Shown here piece after piece: positions 1-8,359 of a stretch of 30,443 bases of DNA. The stretch is taken from the NCBI RefSeq assembly GCF_002414845.1, contig NZ_DIAX01000050.1, forward strand, positions 1-30,443, read 5' to 3'. The position numbers were made by a program, and so were the translations under genes. Source of the DNA: Gordonia sp. UBA5067 (GTDB lineage Bacteria > Actinomycetota > Actinomycetes > Mycobacteriales > Mycobacteriaceae). Positions within the stretch are counted from its first letter, which is position 1, and each line of letters begins with the position of its first letter. Under the pieces are notes generated by a model. The model did no database searches and was not told the DNA's origin. It was given only the letters and a program-made list of their open reading frames with translations.

Positions 1-206
1 CCGGGGATGTAGGCGGTGACCTCGATGCCACTGGTCAAGCGCACACGCGCGACCTTGCGAAGCGCCGAGTTCGGCTTCTTAGGGGTGGTGGTGTACACAC
101 GCGTGCACACGCCGCGACGCTGCGGGCTGCCCTTCAAGGCCGCGGTCTTCTTGACGGAGACCTTGTCTTTGCGGCCCTTGCGGACCAGCTGGTTAATAGT
201 TGGCAC
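1..206 (-). CDS. rpsL: 30S ribosomal protein S12, N-terminal part (gene runs off the left edge)
   Basis: S12 sits at the decoding centre of the 30S subunit and helps govern translational accuracy. The first 68 codons are present and the C-terminal half lies outside the window. The reading begins [15 protein letters not shown] and contains the invariant stretches [20 protein letters not shown] and [16 protein letters not shown]. The start is a GTG at 206-204, preceded by a GAAGGAA ribosome binding site at about 211-217 (minus strand). The lysine at position 43, a classic site of streptomycin-resistance substitutions, is wild type. In actinobacteria rpsL heads the rpsL-rpsG-fusA-tuf operon, which would continue to the left. 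Identification is secure. Confidence 0.97.
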   Translation of the reverse strand, partial: MPTINQLVRKGRKDKVSVKKTAALKGSPQRRGVCTRVYTTTPKKPNSALRKVARVRLTSGIEVTAYIP

Positions 207-348
207 TGAATTCCTTCATTCGTTGTTTGCCACGTGAAGCCGACTCTCGCCGGTCCGCGTGTGTGCTGCGGTTGGTGCTCCGGGCAGATGATCACTGTCG
301 CCACTGACGACCGTGATTCACCTCCACAACTCGCCCCACCAGCACGTT

Positions 349-364
349 TGTACTGGTCAGTACA
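349..364. promoter_or_regulatory. 16-bp perfect inverted repeat in the rpsL leader
   Basis: TGTACTG-GT-CAGTACA is a perfect palindrome with 7-bp arms and a 2-bp centre. It has the size and symmetry of a TetR-family operator. It lies about 145 bp upstream of the rpsL start and inside the predicted leader. The 363-bp gap between rpsL and the next gene (207-569) holds this site, the predicted promoter and the rpsL ribosome binding site. I see no gene there. Confidence 0.4.
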
Positions 365-522
365 TTGATCGCCACCCCGGGGTCGGGCGTGTCTCACGCC
401 TGATCCCGGGCTCGCCAGTCAGCCTGATCCGCCCTCCGGCAAACCCCGGGGCGCAACCCCGCGAGCTTCAACCGTCGACACGCATGCAGACCGGCCCAGC
501 TGTCGCCAGGCACCGCCCAAGT

Positions 523-551
523 ACTTTACCGACCGCGATTGATCGGGTCAA
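523..551 (-). promoter_or_regulatory. Predicted sigma-A-type promoter for rpsL
   Basis: On the minus strand there is a TTGACC -35 box (551-546), a 17-nt spacer and a TAAAGT -10 box (528-523). This is the best core promoter I can see upstream of rpsL, and it lies immediately after the stop codon of the upstream minus-strand gene. Use of it would give rpsL a 5' leader of roughly 310 nt. The motif is seen; its use is inferred. Confidence 0.55.
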
Positions 552-569
552 AACCAATTCCGGCACGAC

Positions 570-1016
570 TCAGCTGACCACGAAGACGGGGATCAGGTGG
601 GCCACCGCCGCCAGCTCGTCGATGCCGGCCCCGGCGGTAACACCGCCGGGCAGGAAGCGACCCACTTCCCAGCCCCACTTTCGAAGATACGCGGCGATGA
701 CCGGTGCGCGCTGCGCGTCCGGCACCTCGGTGAGGCCGATTCGCCCCTGGCGACGCCCACGCCCGAGTCGCGCCGACCCCGCGACCCGCGCGTTGCGCAC
801 CCAGTCGGTCTCCCCGCGCACTGCGACGAGGTAGACCGAACCGTCGACCGCCAGCGGGTTCACCGGCACCGTGCGCGACTGCCCGCTGGTCCTCCCGACG
901 ACGGTGAGCGCTTGCGATCCGGCGATGCCGATCCCCCGCTGTGCGAGCCAGCGCACGACGGTATTGAACGCGCGGTCCATCGACGACGGGGCGATGTAGT
1001 GAGTTGAGCCGGTCAT
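570..1016 (-). CDS. Deazaflavin-dependent nitroreductase (Ddn)-family protein
   Basis: This 148-residue protein belongs to the F420-binding, split beta-barrel family of Ddn (PF04075, formerly DUF385), members of which reduce quinones or nitro compounds with reduced deazaflavin. Support comes from the TVVGRTSGQSRTVPVNPL stretch (about residues 38-55), which matches the family's GRxSGxxRxxPV cofactor-binding signature, from the YLVAVRGETDWVRNARVAG segment after it, and from a typical length. The start ATG at 1016 lies next to an imperfect operator at 1038-1054. The gene is divergent from a TetR gene, so it is the likely target of that repressor. The exact substrate cannot be read from sequence. 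Family assignment is firm and function general. Confidence 0.85.
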   Translation of the reverse strand: MTGSTHYIAPSSMDRAFNTVVRWLAQRGIGIAGSQALTVVGRTSGQSRTVPVNPLAVDGSVYLVAVRGETDWVRNARVAGSARLGRGRRQGRIGLTEVPDAQRAPVIAAYLRKWGWEVGRFLPGGVTAGAGIDELAAVAHLIPVFVVS

Positions 1017-1037
1017 GGGGATCTCCCTTCATGGAAA

Positions 1038-1054
1038 CAAGATCAGTGCTCTCG
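1038..1054. promoter_or_regulatory. Imperfect copy of the TetR operator next to the nitroreductase start
   Basis: CAAGATCAGTGCTCTCG matches the core of the perfect palindrome at 1083-1105 at 13 of 17 positions. It lies 21 bp upstream of the nitroreductase-family start codon. A second, weaker operator copy in the same divergent intergenic region is the simplest reading. Confidence 0.5.
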
Positions 1055-1082
1055 TTGTGAGTGTGCGCCACGCCGCCGCATT

Positions 1083-1105
1083 AAGCAAGAGCACCGCTCT
1101 TGCTT
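1083..1105. promoter_or_regulatory. Perfect 10-bp-arm inverted repeat, probable TetR operator
   Basis: Arms AAGCAAGAGC and GCTCTTGCTT are exact reverse complements separated by ACC. The site ends 18 bp before the TetR gene's ATG at 1124, between two divergent genes, which is the classic position for an autoregulatory TetR operator that also controls the neighbour. Confidence 0.7.
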
Positions 1106-1123
1106 TATGGCATCATCGGGTTC

Positions 1124-1807
1124 ATGGCGAGCACCAAACGCGCGGCAAACCGGGCCGCGATGACCGCGGAGATCGGGCGCCTCGGCCGCGAGCACCTGTC
1201 GACCCACGGCGCAGCGCAACTCTCCCTGCGGGCCATCGCCCGCGAGATGGGCATCGCCTCGTCCGCGGTCTATCGCTATGTGCCCAGCCGGGACGACCTG
1301 CTGACACTGCTGCTCGTCGAGGCCTACAACGACCTCGCCGCCAGCGTCGAGAAAGCACTGGGAGGCGGTGCCGACCCCCGGGCGGACATCGGGCGGGGGG
1401 CGCTCGCAATGCGCTCCTGGGCCGTCGTCGATCCGGCACGCTGGGCACTGCTGTATGGCAGTCCGGTACCGGGCTATGCGGCGCCGGCCGGACAGACCGT
1501 CGGTCCGGGCACCCGCGCGGTACGCGCCTTCCTGCAGACCCTCGACGCCGCTCAGCGCGGCGGCCTGCTGCGCGCGGACCTCCCCACCCCCGACGACCCG
1601 CTGGTCCCCGAACTGGTGGCGGTGGCCGCCGACTTCGACCTGGAGCTGTCGGACGCCGCCGTTCTCGCCGCGACAGCGTTGTGGGCGACGATCATCGGCG
1701 CCATCAGCCTCGAGGTCTTCGGACAGTACGGCTCCGACTCCTTCGGCCGGCCGGAAGTGCTCTTCACCGGCCAAATCGACCTCGTCCTGCGCTCAATCTT
1801 CCAGTAG
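1124..1807 (+). CDS. TetR/AcrR-family transcriptional regulator
   Basis: A 227-residue repressor. The N-terminal helix-turn-helix reads SLRAIAREMGIASSAVYRYV followed by PSRDDLL (about residues 36-62), the standard TetR DNA-binding unit. The C-terminal helical part has a WAVVDPARWALLYGSPVPGY segment typical of the TetR C-terminal domain in which the regulator senses a small ligand. I chose the ATG at 1124 over an in-frame TTG at 1100 because the TTG lies inside the perfect inverted repeat at 1083-1105. The gene is divergent from the Ddn-family gene and probably represses both itself and that gene. Effector unknown. Confidence 0.9.
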   Translation: MASTKRAANRAAMTAEIGRLGREHLSTHGAAQLSLRAIAREMGIASSAVYRYVPSRDDLLTLLLVEAYNDLAASVEKALGGGADPRADIGRGALAMRSWAVVDPARWALLYGSPVPGYAAPAGQTVGPGTRAVRAFLQTLDAAQRGGLLRADLPTPDDPLVPELVAVAADFDLELSDAAVLAATALWATIIGAISLEVFGQYGSDSFGRPEVLFTGQIDLVLRSIFQ

Positions 1808-1828
1808 CCGCCGCTCGGATCACAAGCA

Positions 1829-1862
1829 CTCGGACCGGGTCCACGAGGGGACCCGGTCCGAG
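1829..1862. terminator. 14-bp-stem hairpin between convergent genes
   Basis: CTCGGACCGGGTCC and GGACCCGGTCCGAG pair perfectly around a 6-nt loop. The hairpin lies between the ends of the TetR gene (plus) and the exported-protein gene (minus). There is no clear U-tract on either strand, so it would be a bidirectional GC-rich actinobacterial type of terminator. Confidence 0.65.
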
Positions 1863-1884
1863 AAAACCGCTCTATCAGCTCGTA

Positions 1885-2472
1885 CTATGGGGTGTTCCAC
1901 CACTTCATGGCGGCCCGCCATCCGGCACCGTTGTTGCACGTGGTGTAGCCGATATAGGCGCCAGCGGCGGCTCCGACGCCGAGGCCGATGGGCCAGCCAA
2001 CAATGGTCAGCAGACCGAGCAGGAACCCGATGAGCGCTCCGCCGCCGATGAAGCCACTCGCGCACGGCCAGTCCTTGTTGAGTTGCGCCATCATGTTGTT
2101 CCAGGCCTGGTCCTTGGCCTTGGAAACCTGGTGCCGGTTCTGCGCGACCAGTGGCACCAGCTCTGCCGACTTCTTGTCAGCGGCGACGGACGAGCGCAGC
2201 GGAACAGTCTTCCCGTTGCCAGATACCGACAGCGGCACCCGCTCGAGCGTCTTGCCCGCCGAGTTCACCACCAGCAGCGCACCGTCGACCTGCTGAAACA
2301 CACCATCGCGGAGCTTGACCAGTACCGACTGCGAGTCACCGGTCGCGGAAACCGCGAAGTTCGCGGTGGTGACCGCCGGGGCCGGAGCCGCACCCGCGGT
2401 GCCCACCGGCACGACGAGCAAGGCCACCGCGGCACTCGCGATTGCTGTCAACACGTACGTCAGATGTTTCAT
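1885..2472 (-). CDS. Exported protein of unknown function with a glycine-rich hydrophobic C-terminus
   Basis: A 195-residue protein whose family I do not recognise. It opens MKHLTYVLTA, followed by an alanine/valine-rich hydrophobic run and an AGAAPAPA cleavage-like site near residues 26-33, so it is very likely secreted. The middle is a soluble domain (VSATGDSQSVLVKLRDGVF and on). The last 60 residues hold a glycine-rich hydrophobic stretch (IGGGALIGFLLGLLTIVG, then LGVGAAAGAYIGY) bracketed by two cysteines (DWPCASG and TTCNNG) that could form a disulfide. The ATG at 2472 is preferred to a TTG at 2481 because an AGAGGGG site lies 9 nt upstream. The gene stands alone and is convergent with the TetR gene. 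Confidence 0.8.
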   Translation of the reverse strand: MKHLTYVLTAIASAAVALLVVPVGTAGAAPAPAVTTANFAVSATGDSQSVLVKLRDGVFQQVDGALLVVNSAGKTLERVPLSVSGNGKTVPLRSSVAADKKSAELVPLVAQNRHQVSKAKDQAWNNMMAQLNKDWPCASGFIGGGALIGFLLGLLTIVGWPIGLGVGAAAGAYIGYTTCNNGAGWRAAMKWWNTP

Positions 2473-2574
2473 CTCGAACAACCCCTCTAGTGTCGAAAAC
2501 TACCGTCCTAACCGTCTTTTCATACCATCATGCTTCCGGCATTGTTGGGAAGGCGCCGCATTGGTCCCACCCTT

Positions 2575-3456
2575 CTACCGTCGTCCCTGCGGCAACTCCG
2601 CAGCCCCTGCCCGCTGCACCGGATTCGACGGCGGCGGCACCATCGGGCCGATGTCGCCATCGGGTGCGACATCGAGATCGACGATGACCGGTGCGTGGTC
2701 GCTGGGTTTGCTGCCCTTGCGTGCCCGACGGTCCACGAACGCGGCGGCAACCCGGGGCAGCAGGTCGGCACCGGCCAGGATCACGTCGATCCGCATACCG
2801 AGGTCCTTGTGGAACATGCCCGCGCGATAGTCCCAGTAGCTGAACACCCGCTCATCGGGCCAGCGCCGCCGGATGACATCGGTGAGCCCGGCATCGAGAA
2901 CGGCCGCGAGCGCGGCGCGTTCGGCATCGGTGACATGGGTGTGCCCGGCATAGGCCGCGGGGTCGAACACGTCGTCGTCGGACGGCGCGATATTGATGTC
3001 CCCGCAGACCAGGGACGACGAGGCCCCTGCAGCGATCACCGCGGCGCGCAGGGCGGCGAGCCACGACAGCTTGTACCGGTAGTGGCCGGAATCGACCTCT
3101 CGGCCGTTCGGGACGTAGAGCGAGTAGACGCGCACCCCGTCGCAGACCGCCGAGACGGCCCGCGCCTCAACCGGGTCGGCCGGGTCGGGATAGCCGGGGG
3201 TGGCCGGGAACGCCTTCTGCACATCGGTGAGGCCCACGCGCGAGAGCAGCGCCACCCCGTTCCATCGGCCCTGCCCATGATGGGCCCACGCATAGCCCTG
3301 GGCGCGCAAATCCGCGCCCAGGAGCGCGTCGAACCCGGCGTCGTCGAGCTTGGTCTCCTGTAGGCACACCACGTCGGGTTGTCGCTCCTCGAGCCAGGGC
3401 AGCAGCCGCGGCACGCGGGCGGCCACCGAGTTCACATTCCACGTTGCAACGCGCAT
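2575..3456 (-). CDS. xthA: Exodeoxyribonuclease III (AP endonuclease, EEP family)
   Basis: A 293-residue Mg-dependent base-excision repair enzyme that cleaves at abasic sites and degrades DNA 3' to 5'. The conserved motifs appear in order: ATWNVNSVAARV near the N-terminus (Asn), VVCLQETK (metal-binding Glu), NGVALLSR, YVPNGREVDSGHYRYKLSWL, the active-site CGDINIAPSDDDV (Asp and Asn), YWDYRAGMFHKDLGMRIDVIL, and the terminal SDHAPVI (Asp-His). Length is slightly above the usual 260-290 because of a proline- and glycine-rich tail after residue 270. It starts 18 nt after the stop of the GntR gene, so the two may be cotranscribed. Confidence 0.95.
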   Translation of the reverse strand: MRVATWNVNSVAARVPRLLPWLEERQPDVVCLQETKLDDAGFDALLGADLRAQGYAWAHHGQGRWNGVALLSRVGLTDVQKAFPATPGYPDPADPVEARAVSAVCDGVRVYSLYVPNGREVDSGHYRYKLSWLAALRAAVIAAGASSSLVCGDINIAPSDDDVFDPAAYAGHTHVTDAERAALAAVLDAGLTDVIRRRWPDERVFSYWDYRAGMFHKDLGMRIDVILAGADLLPRVAAAFVDRRARKGSKPSDHAPVIVDLDVAPDGDIGPMVPPPSNPVQRAGAAELPQGRR

Positions 3457-3474
3457 GCCCCAACGCTAATGAAG

Positions 3475-4191
3475 CTAGCCGGCGAACTCGCGCGCGCAGT
3501 CCAGTACCTCGCGGGCCGCCTGCGCCGCGCGCGCGGAGTCGCCGGCGATCACGGCGTCCACCACGGCGGTGTGTTGCGACTCGTACGAGTACGCCGCGCC
3601 GACCGGGTAGTCGGCGATCGTCGACCGGAGCGCCGGCAGGAGGAGATCGTAGAACTCGAGGTAGACCTCGTTGTGGCTGGCCACCACGATCGCCCGGTGC
3701 AGTTCGGCATCGGCGTCGACGATCGCGTCGCGCTCACCGGCCGACGCCGCCGCCGGCCTGGCCCAGAGTTCGTTGCGGCGGGCCACCGTCTCGCGCAGGA
3801 TCGCGATGTCCGCGTCGTCACGACGGGCTGCCGCGAGATCGGCCGCGGTCACCTCGAGGGCCCCCCGGAGCTCGATAAGATCTCGTCGGCGCGCGGTGGA
3901 GAAGTAGCCGCCGAGCGCGACCTCCTTCTCGTCGAGGGCGAGCACGTAGGTGCCCGACCCCTGCCGACGTTCGAGCACCCCCGCGTGCACCAATGCCCCG
4001 ACCGCTTCGCGGAGGGTGTTGCGTGAGGCGCCGAGTAGTCCGGCGAGTGCCGGCTCGGTGGGGATCCGCTCCCCCACTGCCCAGTTGCCGGCGGCAATCC
4101 GGCTCCGCAGTTCGGCGGTGACCTGTGCGACACGGGTGGACGGTGGGCTGTCTTGCCCACCCTCGAGCTTATTTCGGTTGGGGGCCGCCAT
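3475..4191 (-). CDS. GntR/FadR-family regulator with FCD domain
   Basis: A 238-residue regulator. The N-terminal winged helix (about residues 18-86) includes GERIPTEPALAGLLGASRNTLREAV and the wing RRQGSGTYVL. The C-terminal FCD ligand-binding domain (about 100-235) shows family residues D161 and H165 (DADAELHRAIVVAS) and H207 (SYESQHTAVVDAV), which bind metal or a carboxylate ligand in relatives. It is divergent from the MFS gene across 56 bp and is the obvious candidate regulator of it. An amino-acid- or organic-acid-responsive role is typical of FCD proteins but cannot be read here. The start ATG at 4191 fits the family length. Confidence 0.92.
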   Translation of the reverse strand: MAAPNRNKLEGGQDSPPSTRVAQVTAELRSRIAAGNWAVGERIPTEPALAGLLGASRNTLREAVGALVHAGVLERRQGSGTYVLALDEKEVALGGYFSTARRRDLIELRGALEVTAADLAAARRDDADIAILRETVARRNELWARPAAASAGERDAIVDADAELHRAIVVASHNEVYLEFYDLLLPALRSTIADYPVGAAYSYESQHTAVVDAVIAGDSARAAQAAREVLDCAREFAG

Positions 4192-4234
4192 GGATTCATC
4201 CTATGATTTTGGCGTCAGTGGTTCATTCTACGAA

Positions 4235-4245
4235 TTGGTAACCGA
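4235..4245. promoter_or_regulatory. Candidate GntR operator half-palindrome before the MFS gene
   Basis: TTGGTAACCGA is palindromic except for one position and resembles the GGTnACC-type sites bound by FadR-subfamily regulators. It lies 2 bp upstream of the MFS start in the 56-bp divergent gap. Weak evidence, based on position and symmetry only. Confidence 0.3.
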
Positions 4246-4247
4246 CG

Positions 4248-5516
4248 ATGTTAGTCAACGATCCCCGGCCCGCCGCGACATGGCCCGACGTCGCCCCGTC
4301 GAAGCGCGCACCCGCGAGGTCGATGCTGTCGGGCCGCGTCATCGTGGTGGTTGCGATCCTGACCTTCGCCGCGTCGCTGCGCACTGCGGTGACCTCGATC
4401 GCCCCGCTGCTGTCCCGGATCGCCGAGGAGATCGGCTTCGGCGCGACCACCATCGGGATCGTCGGGATGATGCCGACGGCGACGTTTGCCCTCGCCGGAT
4501 TCGTCGCACCGGCCCTGAGTCGTCGCGTCGGCCTCGAACAACTCACCTTGGCCGCGGTGGTCGCCACCGGGGTGGGGCTGGTCCTCCGGTCCTTCTCTGC
4601 ATCGACAGCCGCATTACTCGTTTCCTCCGGCGTGGCCCTGCTGGGCATGGGTATCGGCAACATCGTGATCCCACCCCTGGTCAAGCGCTACTTCAGTGAC
4701 CGCATCGCACTGATGTCGACTGCCTATATCACCTTCGTCCAGCTCGGCACGGCCGTCCCAGCCGCCCTGGCCATTCCCGTCGCCGACGCGTACGGCTGGC
4801 GGATCTCGCTGGGCGCCTGGGCCCTGGTGCCGGCGATGGCCGCCCTACCGTGGGCCGGAATCGTCCTCACCCGCCGGCGCGCCCGCGCCGACCGCCCGGC
4901 CACCCCCGGGAGTCGGGTCACCGGCCTGTGGCGCACGCCGCTCGCCTGGGGTATGACCTTCATGTTCGGAATGACCTCGCTGGTCACCTACTCCCTGTTC
5001 ACCTGGATGCCGACCATGGTCACCGATGCCGGTGGCAGCGAAAGCCTCGGTGGTGCCGTCGTCGCAGTGTTCGCCGCACTCGGGTTCTTCGGCACCCTGG
5101 CCGCACCCACGATCTGTGCCCGGTTCGCCAATCCGTTCGGATTCGTCCTGTTTTTCATATCTTGCCTGCTCATCGGGCTCGCCGGAATCGTGTGGGCGCC
5201 GACGCACGGAACCTGGGTGTGGGTCGCCCTGCTGGGGATCGGACCGACGACGTTCCCCATGGCGTTGACGCTGATCAACCTGCGGACCCGGACCGACGCG
5301 GAGTCGGCCGCACTGTCCGGCTTCGCCCAGGGCGCCGGCTACCTACTCGCGTGCGCCGGACCGCTGCTCGTCGGCGTGCTGCACGAAGCCACCCACGGCT
5401 GGACCGTGCCGATGGTCTTCTTGGTCATCACCATCGCCGCACTCATCGCCGGCGCCGCCGTCGCCTGTCGTCCGCTGCCCGTGGTCATCGAGGACCTGCC
5501 CGCCTCGGCCGAATAG
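4248..5516 (+). CDS. MFS transporter, CynX/NimT subfamily
   Basis: A 422-residue inner-membrane carrier with about 12 hydrophobic segments, beginning with VIVVVAILTFAASLRTAVTS near residue 31. The LRTAVTSIAPLLSRIAEEIG stretch after helix 1 and FALAGFVAPALSRRVGLEQ (the loop 2-3 region) are typical of the cyanate/2-nitroimidazole (CynX/NimT) branch, whose members export or import small anions and nitro compounds. The start at 4248 gives a 25-residue hydrophilic lead. The ATG at 4323 with a GAGG just upstream is an alternative. It is divergent from the GntR gene, so substrate-controlled expression is likely. Substrate unknown. Confidence 0.88.
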   Translation: MLVNDPRPAATWPDVAPSKRAPARSMLSGRVIVVVAILTFAASLRTAVTSIAPLLSRIAEEIGFGATTIGIVGMMPTATFALAGFVAPALSRRVGLEQLTLAAVVATGVGLVLRSFSASTAALLVSSGVALLGMGIGNIVIPPLVKRYFSDRIALMSTAYITFVQLGTAVPAALAIPVADAYGWRISLGAWALVPAMAALPWAGIVLTRRRARADRPATPGSRVTGLWRTPLAWGMTFMFGMTSLVTYSLFTWMPTMVTDAGGSESLGGAVVAVFAALGFFGTLAAPTICARFANPFGFVLFFISCLLIGLAGIVWAPTHGTWVWVALLGIGPTTFPMALTLINLRTRTDAESAALSGFAQGAGYLLACAGPLLVGVLHEATHGWTVPMVFLVITIAALIAGAAVACRPLPVVIEDLPASAE

Positions 5517-5592
5517 TTTCGTCGCCCCAGCCCCCCTTCGTGGCCACGACGGCCGCGCCACAGTCCCACCACGACGATTTCCACCGAATCTG

Positions 5593-5628
5593 TACTCAGT
5601 CAAAAAGAAGCGGCGCATACTGAGGGCG
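5593..5628 (+). promoter_or_regulatory. Predicted leaderless promoter and symmetric element of furA
   Basis: A CATACT -10 box (5616-5621) lies 6 nt before the furA GTG (5628), so transcription would start at or next to the start codon, as is known for mycobacterial furA. The -10 box overlaps one arm of an inverted repeat, CTCAGT (5595-5600) with ACTGAG (5619-5624), which is a candidate FurA operator. The -35 position is AT-rich but has no consensus. Confidence 0.5.
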
Positions 5629-6104
5629 TGCCATCGATCGATGAGCTCACCACGGCGCTTCGCTCCGCCGATCTCCGCGTCACGCAGCCGCGCGTGGCGG
5701 TGCTCGAAGCCGTCTACGGCAACCCCCACGCCGACACCGACCAGGTATTGACGCAGGTCCGCACCGAATTGCCCACCGTGTCAAAGCAGGCCGTGTACGA
5801 CATTCTTGCCGCCTTCACCACCGCCGGACTGGTCCGGCGGATCCAGCCCGCCGGCACCTTTGCGCGCTACGAGGCGCGCGTCGGCGACAACCACCACCAC
5901 GCCGTCTGCCGCACCTGCGGGTCAATCTCCGACGTCGACTGTGCGACCGGCGCGGCGCCCTGCCTCGACGGGCCTCCGCGCGACTTCACCGTCGACGAGG
6001 CCGAAGTCATCTATTGGGGTACCTGCGCCCAATGCTCGGCACCGAACCCACCGACTTCACCCGAAGACTCCAGCCACAGCCCCAATCGAAAGGACCTGAA
6101 ATGA
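5628..6104 (+). CDS. furA: Fur-family peroxide/metal regulator FurA
   Basis: A 158-residue metal-dependent repressor. The winged helix covers about residues 1-83 ([16 protein letters not shown] and [22 protein letters not shown]). The dimerisation and metal domain follows, with H89-H91, the C94-x2-C97 pair in [10 protein letters not shown] and the C133-x2-C136 pair in WGTCAQC. It starts with GTG at 5628, apparently without a leader, and its TGA overlaps the katG ATG by 4 bp. In mycobacteria FurA represses itself and katG and is inactivated by peroxide, so this pair should be an oxidative-stress operon. The Ser/Pro-rich tail is not conserved in the family. Confidence 0.95.
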   Translation: MPSIDELTTALRSADLRVTQPRVAVLEAVYGNPHADTDQVLTQVRTELPTVSKQAVYDILAAFTTAGLVRRIQPAGTFARYEARVGDNHHHAVCRTCGSISDVDCATGAAPCLDGPPRDFTVDEAEVIYWGTCAQCSAPNPPTSPEDSSHSPNRKDLK

Positions 6105-8320
6105 CCGAAGACGCCACCCTTGATGACGTCAACGCATCGGATGCGGCCTGTCCGGTGATGCACACCCTGAGCCGCCCCACTGAGGGGTCGGCCAACCAGG
6201 AATGGTGGCCCACTCGCCTGAACCTGCGGATATTGGCTTCGCACCAACCCGTGTCCAACCCGATGTCCGGCGACGACTTCGACTACGTCAAGGAATTCGA
6301 GTCCCTCGACCTCGACGAGGTGCGCACCGACCTAAAGGCGCTCATGACCGACTCCAAGGAGTGGTGGCCCGCCGACTACGGCAACTACGTGGGATCGATG
6401 GTCCGCATGGCCTGGCACGCGGCCGGCACCTACCGGGTCGCCGATGGCCGGGGCGGCGCCGGCCGCGGCCAACAGCGCTTCGCCCCCCTTAACAGCTGGC
6501 CCGACAATGTCGGCCTCGACAAGCCCCGCCGCCTGCTGTGGCCGATCAAGAAGAAGTACGGCCGCAAACTGAGCTGGGCCGATTTGATCGTGCTGGCGGG
6601 CAACGTCGCGATGGAGAACTGCGGCTTCCAGACCCTCGGCTTCGCGGGCGGTCGCGACGACCAATACGAGGGCGACGACGAGACCTACTGGGGACCGGAG
6701 ACCACCTGGCTCGGCGACGAGCGCTACACCGGTCAACGCGACCTCGATAACCCGTTGGCCGCCGTTCAGATGGGGCTGATCTATGTCAACCCCGAGGGCC
6801 CCAACGGCACCCCCGATCCACTCGCCGCCGCCGTCGACGTTCGCGAGACGTTCAAACGCATGGCGATGAACGACGTCGAGACTGTCGCCCTCATCGCCGG
6901 CGGGCACACCTTCGGCAAGGTGCACGGTGCCGGACCGGCCGACCACGTCGGACCCGAGCCCGAGGCCGCCCCGATCGAGCAGATGGGGCTCGGCTGGAAG
7001 AGTTCGTTCCGCTCGGGCAAGGGCGCCGACACCATCAATTCGGGCCTGGAGGGCGCCTGGAACAGCACTCCCGTCACCTGGGACAACAACTTCTTCTGGA
7101 CGCTGTTCGGCTACGAGTGGGAGTTGACCGAGAGCCCTGCCGGCGCCCAGCAGTGGCGCCCGAAGGACGGCGCCGGCGCGACCAGCGTCCCCGACGCCGC
7201 CGACCCTGCCACGCGGCACGCGCCGATGATGCTCACGACCGACCTCGCGCTGCGTTTCGACCCCGCCTACGAGAAGATCTCGCGCCACTTTCTGGAGAAC
7301 CCGCAGGAGTTCGCCCGCGAGTACGCCAAAGCGTGGTTCAAGCTGACCCACCGCGACATGGGGCCCCGCACGCGTTACAAGGGTGCCGAGGTGCCCGATG
7401 AGGTCTTCGTCTGGCAAGACCCGGTGCCCGACATCGACTACGTCCTCGTGGGCGAGAAGGAGATCGCCGACCTGCGCAAGCGGGTCGCCGATTCGGGGCT
7501 GACGGTGGCACAACTGGTGTCGACCGCATGGGCTGCGGCGTCGACCTACCGCGGCACCGACCGGCGCGGCGGCGTCAACGGTGCACGCATCGCCCTGGAG
7601 CCACAGCGCGGCTGGGCGGTCAACGAACCGCAGAAGCTGGCGGAGGTGCTCGGCGTCCTGGAGGGCATTCAGACCGAGTTCAACGACGCCCAAACCGGGG
7701 GGGTCCGCATCTCGCTGGCAGATCTGATCGTCCTGGCGGGCGGCTTCGGCGTCGAGCAGGCGGCCCGGGCCGGCGGACACTCGACCACCGTCCCGTTCAC
7801 CGCTGGTCGCAACGATGCGGCGCAGGAGGACACCGAGATCGAGATGCAGGACGTCCTGGAACCGACGGCAGACGGCTTCCGCAACTACCTCGGCAAGGGC
7901 CTCGCACAACCGGGCGAATACCTGCTGGTCGACAAGGCCAACCTGCTCGGGTTGTCGGCGCCGCAGATGGCCGCGCTCGTCGGCGGTCTGCGCGTGATCG
8001 GGATCAACCATGGCGAGTCGCCACACGGCGTGCTCACCGAGCGGCCGGGGGCCCTGACGAACGACTTCTTCACCACCATCACCGACATGGACATCAGCTG
8101 GGCGCCCAAGCCCGGCGAAGAAGAGGTGTTCATCGGCTCGGTGGGCGGCAAGCCGGTCTGGTCGGGAACCCGGGCGGATTTGGTGTTCGGGTCAAACGCC
8201 GAACTGCGGGCGCTGTCCGAGGTCTACGGCGCCGACGACGGCGAGGACAAGCTCGTCGCCGACTTCGTCAAGGCGTGGGTCACGGTAATGGAGAACGACC
8301 GCTTCGACCTCCACCACTAG
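6101..8320 (+). CDS. katG: Catalase-peroxidase
   Basis: A 739-residue bifunctional heme enzyme that removes hydrogen peroxide by catalase and peroxidase reactions. The distal triad R102-W105-H106 lies in [12 protein letters not shown]. The proximal heme ligand is H269 in GGHTFGK, and the Met-Tyr-Trp adduct residues correspond to W105, Y228 and M254. The position equivalent to M. tuberculosis S315 is serine (S314 in TINSGLE), the isoniazid-activating wild type. The second, heme-free domain is complete ([19 protein letters not shown]). The ATG at 6101 has an AAAGGA site 7 nt upstream and overlaps the furA stop. Length is normal. Confidence 0.98.
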   Translation: MTEDATLDDVNASDAACPVMHTLSRPTEGSANQEWWPTRLNLRILASHQPVSNPMSGDDFDYVKEFESLDLDEVRTDLKALMTDSKEWWPADYGNYVGSMVRMAWHAAGTYRVADGRGGAGRGQQRFAPLNSWPDNVGLDKPRRLLWPIKKKYGRKLSWADLIVLAGNVAMENCGFQTLGFAGGRDDQYEGDDETYWGPETTWLGDERYTGQRDLDNPLAAVQMGLIYVNPEGPNGTPDPLAAAVDVRETFKRMAMNDVETVALIAGGHTFGKVHGAGPADHVGPEPEAAPIEQMGLGWKSSFRSGKGADTINSGLEGAWNSTPVTWDNNFFWTLFGYEWELTESPAGAQQWRPKDGAGATSVPDAADPATRHAPMMLTTDLALRFDPAYEKISRHFLENPQEFAREYAKAWFKLTHRDMGPRTRYKGAEVPDEVFVWQDPVPDIDYVLVGEKEIADLRKRVADSGLTVAQLVSTAWAAASTYRGTDRRGGVNGARIALEPQRGWAVNEPQKLAEVLGVLEGIQTEFNDAQTGGVRISLADLIVLAGGFGVEQAARAGGHSTTVPFTAGRNDAAQEDTEIEMQDVLEPTADGFRNYLGKGLAQPGEYLLVDKANLLGLSAPQMAALVGGLRVIGINHGESPHGVLTERPGALTNDFFTTITDMDISWAPKPGEEEVFIGSVGGKPVWSGTRADLVFGSNAELRALSEVYGADDGEDKLVADFVKAWVTVMENDRFDLHH

Positions 8321-8359
8321 GCACCTGCCGACGCGACCGGGCCGGGTTACCGTGGTGGT

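Noticed and set aside
421..470. Short CGGGG/CCCCG hairpin after the nitroreductase-family gene as a terminator
   Set aside because: The stem is only 5 bp, with no U-tract, and it lies downstream of the predicted rpsL promoter.
1015..2490. A 491-codon plus-strand frame
   Set aside because: It runs across the TetR gene in another frame, the terminator hairpin and antisense to the exported protein; composition is arginine/proline-rich, as expected for a GC-rich shadow frame.
6332..8026. A 564-codon minus-strand frame opposite katG
   Set aside because: It is a frame mirrored from a strongly biased coding sequence and has no recognisable domain.
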